Source: CAKVOD01 sp050872805 (GTDB lineage: Bacteria; Bacillota; Clostridia; Christensenellales; UBA1242). From it: a stretch of DNA of 9,205 nt. A model generated the notes under the pieces. That model made no database searches. It worked only from the letters and a program-made list of their open reading frames with translations, and had not been told where the DNA came from. The translations under genes and the position numbers were made by a program. The stretch lies in assembly GCA_050872805.1 (NCBI GenBank), contig JBNMHN010000050.1:1-9205 (forward strand). Direction: 5' to 3'. Positions 6,064 to 9,205 of this stretch are shown in pieces; within the stretch, counting starts at the first letter, position 1; each line of letters opens with the position of its first letter.

Positions 6064-6103
6064 GACAAAACAAACTTTGCCAAATTATCGACAAAGTTTG
6101 CTA
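6064..6103 (-). promoter_or_regulatory. Inverted repeat between regulator gene and ABC operon: operator, terminator or both
   Basis: CAAACTTTG (6071-6079) and CAAAGTTTG (6092-6100) form a perfect 9-bp inverted repeat with a 12-base gap. The left arm with its flank (6064-6078) matches the array core AAATAAACAAACTTT at 12 of 15 positions. Its centre lies about 63 bases upstream of the expected start of the ABC operon transcript, a normal place for an activator site. On the minus strand the second arm is followed by TTTTG, so it may also terminate the regulator transcript, whose stop codon is 12 bases away. The sequence does not decide between these roles. Confidence 0.55.
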
Positions 6104-6112
6104 AAAACCTTA

Positions 6113-7540
6113 TTATATGGTATAAATCTTTTGCAGTTTGCTTTTTGGCTTATCGGGCATAGTATACGCGAGTTTGCCTTTAGCAATCAAAGGCTCAATG
6201 TAAGTTTTTACAACATAGTATTGTGTTTTATCCAAAAATTCGGCTATTTGTGCTTTCGTTTTTGGCGTCTTGCAAAATTCGCACAATGTCGCCTCAACTG
6301 AATTGAGCGAATAGGCTGAGGCATTGTTTTCATTGTTATAGAATACCACTTTAAACAAGCCTCTTTCGCTCACAAAAAGTGGCTCACGCAGTCCTGCCGA
6401 TTTCATCAATTTTTTAATTGTCGGTATTCCAGAATACCTGTTTTCGACTTGCCCCATAGTTTCCAAAATTGCAATCAGTGTTTTGTTTCTCGTATCCGCT
6501 CTGAGACGCCCAAGGTCATCAATATTGACCGCGCCATAAAGTCCGCCCGTATTGACAATTTCCAGCCTATCTTTGTACATTTCTAAGCGAATAGGCATAC
6601 CCTCAGTGTGAATGCTGTAATCTCTATGAACCAAAGCGTTCAAAACCGCTTCTCTTATCGCAGTGATAGGATATTCGGGAACATCCACCCTTTTGCCGTC
6701 CACGAAAGCAACGGCCGTTTTCATATTCCGCTTGACAAAATTGATTGCGCCATCCAGCATTTCGCCGATTGTACCTTCAATTTTTTTGTTGTCCAAAAAC
6801 CTGTTATTGTCTGCGTCACAATCGCCAATGCTATATCCGGGTACAACAACTGCGGTTATGCACAACTGTGGGTAAAACGCCTGCGGATATTGCGAAAAGC
6901 ACATCACTGCAGAAAGTGTAGGCAGTCCGTTTTTGTAAATGCCCATTAATTCTAAGAGTTCTTCATCTTTCAAATTTTGGGTGTTCGGTTTATCTGTCCT
7001 AACCTTATTTATAAATTCATTTAGCAATGCCTTGTTTAAATACTTTGCGGCTTCAGGAACCGACTCTCTAGTGTCGTCCTGCTTATGTTGTTTGTACGCT
7101 TCATAACTGTATACCTCATAATCGGTCATTTGCTCGTCCGCTTCGCCAACTCTTGAATACGACCCTTTTAAGATGCCCGCGCCCTTGTAGTAGACAGGCC
7201 TATCGTATATTTCCCTTGACGGAACTTCTACCGCAACGACAGTTTTTGAGTCAATGACACATTGAGTTGTGATAACCCTCAGCACAGGTTCCATTTGCTT
7301 GCATTGCTCAGAAACTTTGTGCAACAAATCTTGTGCGTCGTAAACGCCCACAACTTGGTAGCCACTCGACTCGTCTATGCCAAAAATAATTGTTCCCCCC
7401 TCGCTCTGGTTTGAAAACGACGATAGCGTATCATATATCTTTGGAAAGCCGTGTTCAGCCGACTTTATCTCAATATACTGACCCTCACATTTTTGTTCCT
7501 GAATCTTTTCCACTAGCGCAACAAGTTCTTCTTCCAACAT
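6113..7540 (-). CDS. AlbA_2/HATPase/winged-helix transcriptional regulator
   Basis: This 475-residue protein belongs to the COG2865-type predicted regulators, whose N-terminal domain is shared with Schlafen proteins. An AlbA_2 (DNA- or nucleic-acid-binding) domain occupies about 17-140, with IEIKSA (24-29), FSNQSEGGTIIFGIDE (42-57) and GSYSRVG (126-132). A GHKL-type HATPase-like domain spans about 285-400, with REAVLNALVHRDY (296-308, the Asn-box) and IVNTGGL (328-334). A C-terminal winged helix (about 412-475) contains TKAQIAEFLDKTQYYVVKTYI (428-448 region). The ATG at 7540 has GGAGG about six to nine bases upstream; a longer frame to 7582 would cover the promoter. Upstream lies an array of phased repeats over the promoter, suggesting autoregulation. 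Downstream is the ABC operon with a related site. What it senses is unknown. Confidence 0.88.
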   Translation of the reverse strand: MLEEELVALVEKIQEQKCEGQYIEIKSAEHGFPKIYDTLSSFSNQSEGGTIIFGIDESSGYQVVGVYDAQDLLHKVSEQCKQMEPVLRVITTQCVIDSKTVVAVEVPSREIYDRPVYYKGAGILKGSYSRVGEADEQMTDYEVYSYEAYKQHKQDDTRESVPEAAKYLNKALLNEFINKVRTDKPNTQNLKDEELLELMGIYKNGLPTLSAVMCFSQYPQAFYPQLCITAVVVPGYSIGDCDADNNRFLDNKKIEGTIGEMLDGAINFVKRNMKTAVAFVDGKRVDVPEYPITAIREAVLNALVHRDYSIHTEGMPIRLEMYKDRLEIVNTGGLYGAVNIDDLGRLRADTRNKTLIAILETMGQVENRYSGIPTIKKLMKSAGLREPLFVSERGLFKVVFYNNENNASAYSLNSVEATLCEFCKTPKTKAQIAEFLDKTQYYVVKTYIEPLIAKGKLAYTMPDKPKSKLQKIYTI

Positions 7541-7563
7541 AGCCCCACCTCCAAGCTGATATA

Positions 7564-7592
7564 ATGATACCAAAATAAACAAACTTTGTCAA
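7564..7592 (-). promoter_or_regulatory. Promoter of the AlbA_2 regulator gene
   Basis: On the minus strand a consensus TTGACA (7587-7592) and TATCAT (7564-7569) are separated by 17 bases. The ATG at 7540 follows after a short leader with GGAGGTGG. The spacer between the two hexamers is occupied almost exactly by the first copy of the repeat core (7573-7587), so a protein bound there would block the polymerase. Confidence 0.75.
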
Positions 7593-7733
7593 GAAATAAA
7601 CCAAATTTTTCTAAAATAAACAAACTTTTGCGAAAATAAACAAACTTTTTGCGATTTAAACAAACTTTTGCCCAAATAAACCAAATTTAAACCAACTTTG
7701 TGGCAAATTTCTCAACTAAAAGTTTGTTTATTT
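7573..7733. repeat. Phased array of eight AAATAAACAAACTTT-like sites (operator-like)
   Basis: Copies of a 15-base core begin at 7573, 7594, 7614, 7634, 7654, 7674 and 7685, and an inverted exact copy lies at 7719-7733. Copies 1, 3, 4 and the inverted copy match the core exactly; copies 2 and 6 read AAATAAACCAAATTT, and 5 and 7 begin ATTTAAAC. Spacing is 21, 20, 20, 20, 20 and then 11 bases, so about two helical turns (then one), placing all sites on one face of DNA. The first copy fills the spacer of the regulator promoter. Linker bases between copies differ, so the core rather than the whole unit is under selection. This fits cooperative binding by the regulator encoded downstream. An origin iteron array is less likely because no replication gene is present. 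Confidence 0.85.
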
Positions 7734-7760
7734 TTTGCTAACGCGGCCAAGAATTTTATG

Positions 7761-7944
7761 TAACCCATAATGAACTGCGCTCCCTTCCGGCAAGGCTCAC
7801 CTTGACTGCGCTAGCGCTACCAATAAGATATCCTTTTGTTGGTAAACAATGCACGCCCATTGTCATTTCAACCGAAAGCGGAAATGCAATTTCCGCTGCA
7901 GCGGAGAAATCTCCCGGAAGGGCAACCCGCTGTATTATGGGGTA
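7761..7944. mobile_element. MITE-like non-coding element with inverted ends and TA flanks
   Basis: The left end reads TA-ACCCATAAT and after a short divergent stretch CCCTTCCGG (to 7790). The right end read on the minus strand gives TA-CCCCATAAT and after a similar stretch CCCTTCCGG (to about 7914). These are imperfect terminal inverted repeats of about 30 bases, flanked by TA, the target of IS630/Tc1-mariner-type transposases. The interior is rich in hairpins: AGCGGAAAT-gca-ATTTCCGCT (7877-7897), the palindrome CCGCTGCAGCGG (7893-7904), CAGCGG (7899-7904) with CCGCTG (7927-7932), and GCGCTAGCGC (7808-7817). The TGTCATTTC...GGAGAAATCTCC stretch (7861-7914) resembles, from memory, intergenic repeats scattered through many gut bacterial genomes. 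No transposase is encoded, so any movement would need one elsewhere. Small open frames across it have no ribosome sites and are not called. Confidence 0.6.
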
Positions 7945-7945
7945 C

Positions 7946-7995
7946 AAAAATACATTGACCTCGTTAGCAATATTGTCAACGACATTCAAATGTAT
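7946..7995 (-). terminator. Intrinsic terminator of the InlB-repeat protein gene
   Basis: Directly after the stop codon the minus strand folds into a nested stem: ATACATTTGA pairs with TCAATGTAT (one bulged base), and inside it TCGTT pairs with AACGA around an AATATT loop region. The last arm runs straight into TTTTT (7946-7950). This is a complete rho-independent terminator, separating the gene from the regulator locus. Confidence 0.75.
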
Positions 7996-9144
7996 TCAAA
8001 CAATGATTGTCGAGTTTATGCGTGGGTTGGCAAGCGTGAATTTGATTGTGGTGTCGGCAAATGATGTTATTGTGGCGGAACGATTGGCGGTTGTTATGTT
8101 GGTGTTTACTCCTTTTGTTGTGTCCTTTGCGTCAAATGTCAAGTTGCCATAGTACCCAAACACAAATGCGAGCCGATAGTTGTTGCTATAATTGCTAACG
8201 TACTCAAGTTCAAAGGAATATGCGGCGGTTGTCACGTAGATTTGTTTACAAATAGTGTCGCCTTTATATACATTTATCATATACCCTTCGCCACTAAGTT
8301 TGCAATCAAGCGAAACCTTTATTGTTTTGATTTCCCACTTTGCATAAAAGGTTTTATCTCCTGTTGCGTCCGCCGGAATCTCGGTCACTGGGTCACCCGT
8401 GCATTCCGCATTGTCGTACCAACCAACAAAATCGTAACCCTCACGTGTGGGCTCTTTAAGTTCCGCGCCATTCCCCTCAACATATGTTGTTGGAGCATCA
8501 TTTGGAAGCGTCCCGCTGAATTCTGTCCCATTTTCGTCGAAATAGTTTATTTTAGTACCATAAACTGCAGAAAAAACCCAATAATACGCTTCACCATACA
8601 AGTAATCATGCGTGCTAGTATCTTTTACATTAAAAAGAGTATCATTTATGTATTTAGTTTCTCCCCTTTTTAAACAACTAAATCCATATTTCTTTTTCAA
8701 ATAACTTACAGGTATACTAATGTTATAGCCACTAAAATTCGATGGAGAGCCTACATAAAAAGTATAATATATAGCAGCATCCTCATAATTTACATCCCCA
8801 TTATAAAACGTTTCATTCATTTCCTTCCAATCATATGGGACATCAGTAAGCTCTTTGTCCAAAAAAACCAAAATATGACACGAAATTTCCGTTACCGCTG
8901 CATCAATGTTTTCTTTTTTTTCGTGTGCGCAAAATAAATTCACAACATTCGCAAAACACAACATAAACGCAAAAAGCCATACAAGCAAAAGTATGGTAAA
9001 TGATTTAAATTGCTTTTTACTTTTATAACTATTTTGACGGCAACTAAATATGCAACCATTAGATGAGTGTTTTCCGTCGTTTTTATTTACATTAAAAGAA
9101 CTATTATTTTTGCCATTTTGCAAAAATTGGCAGTTTTGCTGCAC
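7996..9144 (-). CDS. Membrane-anchored or secreted protein with one InlB B-repeat
   Basis: From the GTG at 9144 it has 382 residues. A basic, hydrophilic stretch (1-47) precedes a strong hydrophobic segment (about 48-70), which is a signal peptide or a type II anchor. An extracellular region of unknown type follows (about 75-215), then one InlB/Flg_new (Listeria-Bacteroides) repeat (about 219-270) with GAELKEPTREGYDFVGWYD and TFYAKW, and an unrecognised beta-rich C-terminal domain (270-382). Such proteins are common on the surface of gut Bacillota, but no function is assigned. The GTG has no ribosome site, and the same frame stays open to the window edge without a stop, so the true start may lie beyond 9205. 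There is no sortase motif. The gene is clearly AT-rich in its N-terminal half. It has its own terminator and is not part of the regulator or ABC units. Confidence 0.75.
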   Translation of the reverse strand: MQQNCQFLQNGKNNSSFNVNKNDGKHSSNGCIFSCRQNSYKSKKQFKSFTILLLVWLFAFMLCFANVVNLFCAHEKKENIDAAVTEISCHILVFLDKELTDVPYDWKEMNETFYNGDVNYEDAAIYYTFYVGSPSNFSGYNISIPVSYLKKKYGFSCLKRGETKYINDTLFNVKDTSTHDYLYGEAYYWVFSAVYGTKINYFDENGTEFSGTLPNDAPTTYVEGNGAELKEPTREGYDFVGWYDNAECTGDPVTEIPADATGDKTFYAKWEIKTIKVSLDCKLSGEGYMINVYKGDTICKQIYVTTAAYSFELEYVSNYSNNYRLAFVFGYYGNLTFDAKDTTKGVNTNITTANRSATITSFADTTIKFTLANPRINSTIIV

Positions 9145-9182
9145 ATTTTTGCGGTTATACTGTTTATTTCGTAGGGTTATGC

Positions 9183-9204
9183 TGTCATTTTTGACAACAT
9201 TATA
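9183..9204 (-). promoter_or_regulatory. Possible -10 element and inverted repeat upstream of the InlB-repeat gene
   Basis: On the minus strand a TATAAT hexamer (9199-9204) stands at the window edge, followed by TGTCA-aaaa-TGACA (9183-9196), a perfect 5-bp inverted repeat at the expected start point. The -35 would be outside the window. If the gene really starts further right, this is coding sequence and not a promoter. Confidence 0.3.
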
Positions 9205-9205
9205 C

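Noticed and set aside
7573..7733. Replication-origin iterons
   Set aside because: No replication initiator, DnaA-box cluster or partition gene is in the window, and the sites overlap a strong promoter of a regulator.
7756..7989. Minus-strand open frame of 77 codons after the InlB-repeat gene
   Set aside because: It starts at TTG without a ribosome site, runs through a terminator hairpin and the MITE-like element, and shows no recognisable domain.
7802..8152. Plus-strand open frames over the element and the 3' end of the InlB-repeat gene
   Set aside because: No ribosome site, antisense to a supported gene, and composed mainly of translated palindromic repeat.

Overview
All protein genes in this window lie on the minus strand, so transcription runs from high to low coordinates. 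Short-leader operons, good Shine-Dalgarno sites (GGAGG, AGGAG and AGGTGA types), sigma-A-like promoters, a RecX/AcpS pair, a TM2 protein and an InlB-type repeat surface protein suggest a low-to-medium GC Bacillota, most likely a gut clostridium of the Christensenellales kind. The phylum is a fair inference. The order is a guess from gene style only.

From right to left: (1) 7996-9144, a membrane-anchored or secreted protein with one InlB/Flg_new repeat, closed by a nested-hairpin terminator at 7946-7995. Its frame stays open to the window edge, so the true N-terminus may lie outside. (2) 7761-7944, a MITE-like element with inverted termini flanked by TA. (3) 7573-7733, a phased array of direct repeats with core AAATAAACAAACTTT, overlapping a strong promoter. 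(4) 6113-7540, a 475-residue regulator with AlbA_2, HATPase and winged-helix domains. (5) An ABC operon: ATPase 5129-5995, ABC-2 permease 4311-5120 and zinc-ribbon/TM2 membrane protein 3849-4289. Its promoter is preceded by an inverted repeat that shares the motif of the regulator's repeat array. (6) yigZ (IMPACT family) 3010-3579, from a promoter that appears to make a leaderless mRNA. (7) An ABC exporter gene, 1110-2872, broken by a one-base frameshift just after Walker A, with an operator-like inverted repeat over its promoter. (8) recX 498-1106 and acpS 187-501, tightly coupled behind the exporter.

Two things stand out. First, a family of interspersed repeats (1-186, 2989-3054, 3695-3757, 3782-3849) has a conserved GTAGGGACAGTACYTGCAGC-like box followed by a hairpin. 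The stem changes in a compensatory way while the four-base loop stays CTAT or GTAT. Copies sit at the 3' ends of acpS, yigZ and the TM2 gene, and in acpS the stop codon lies in the hairpin loop. Second, the regulator, its repeat array and the similar site in front of the ABC operon look like a self-contained regulatory module: an AlbA_2/HATPase regulator that may control itself and the neighbouring transporter. The ligand or stress sensed and the transported substrate cannot be read from the sequence.
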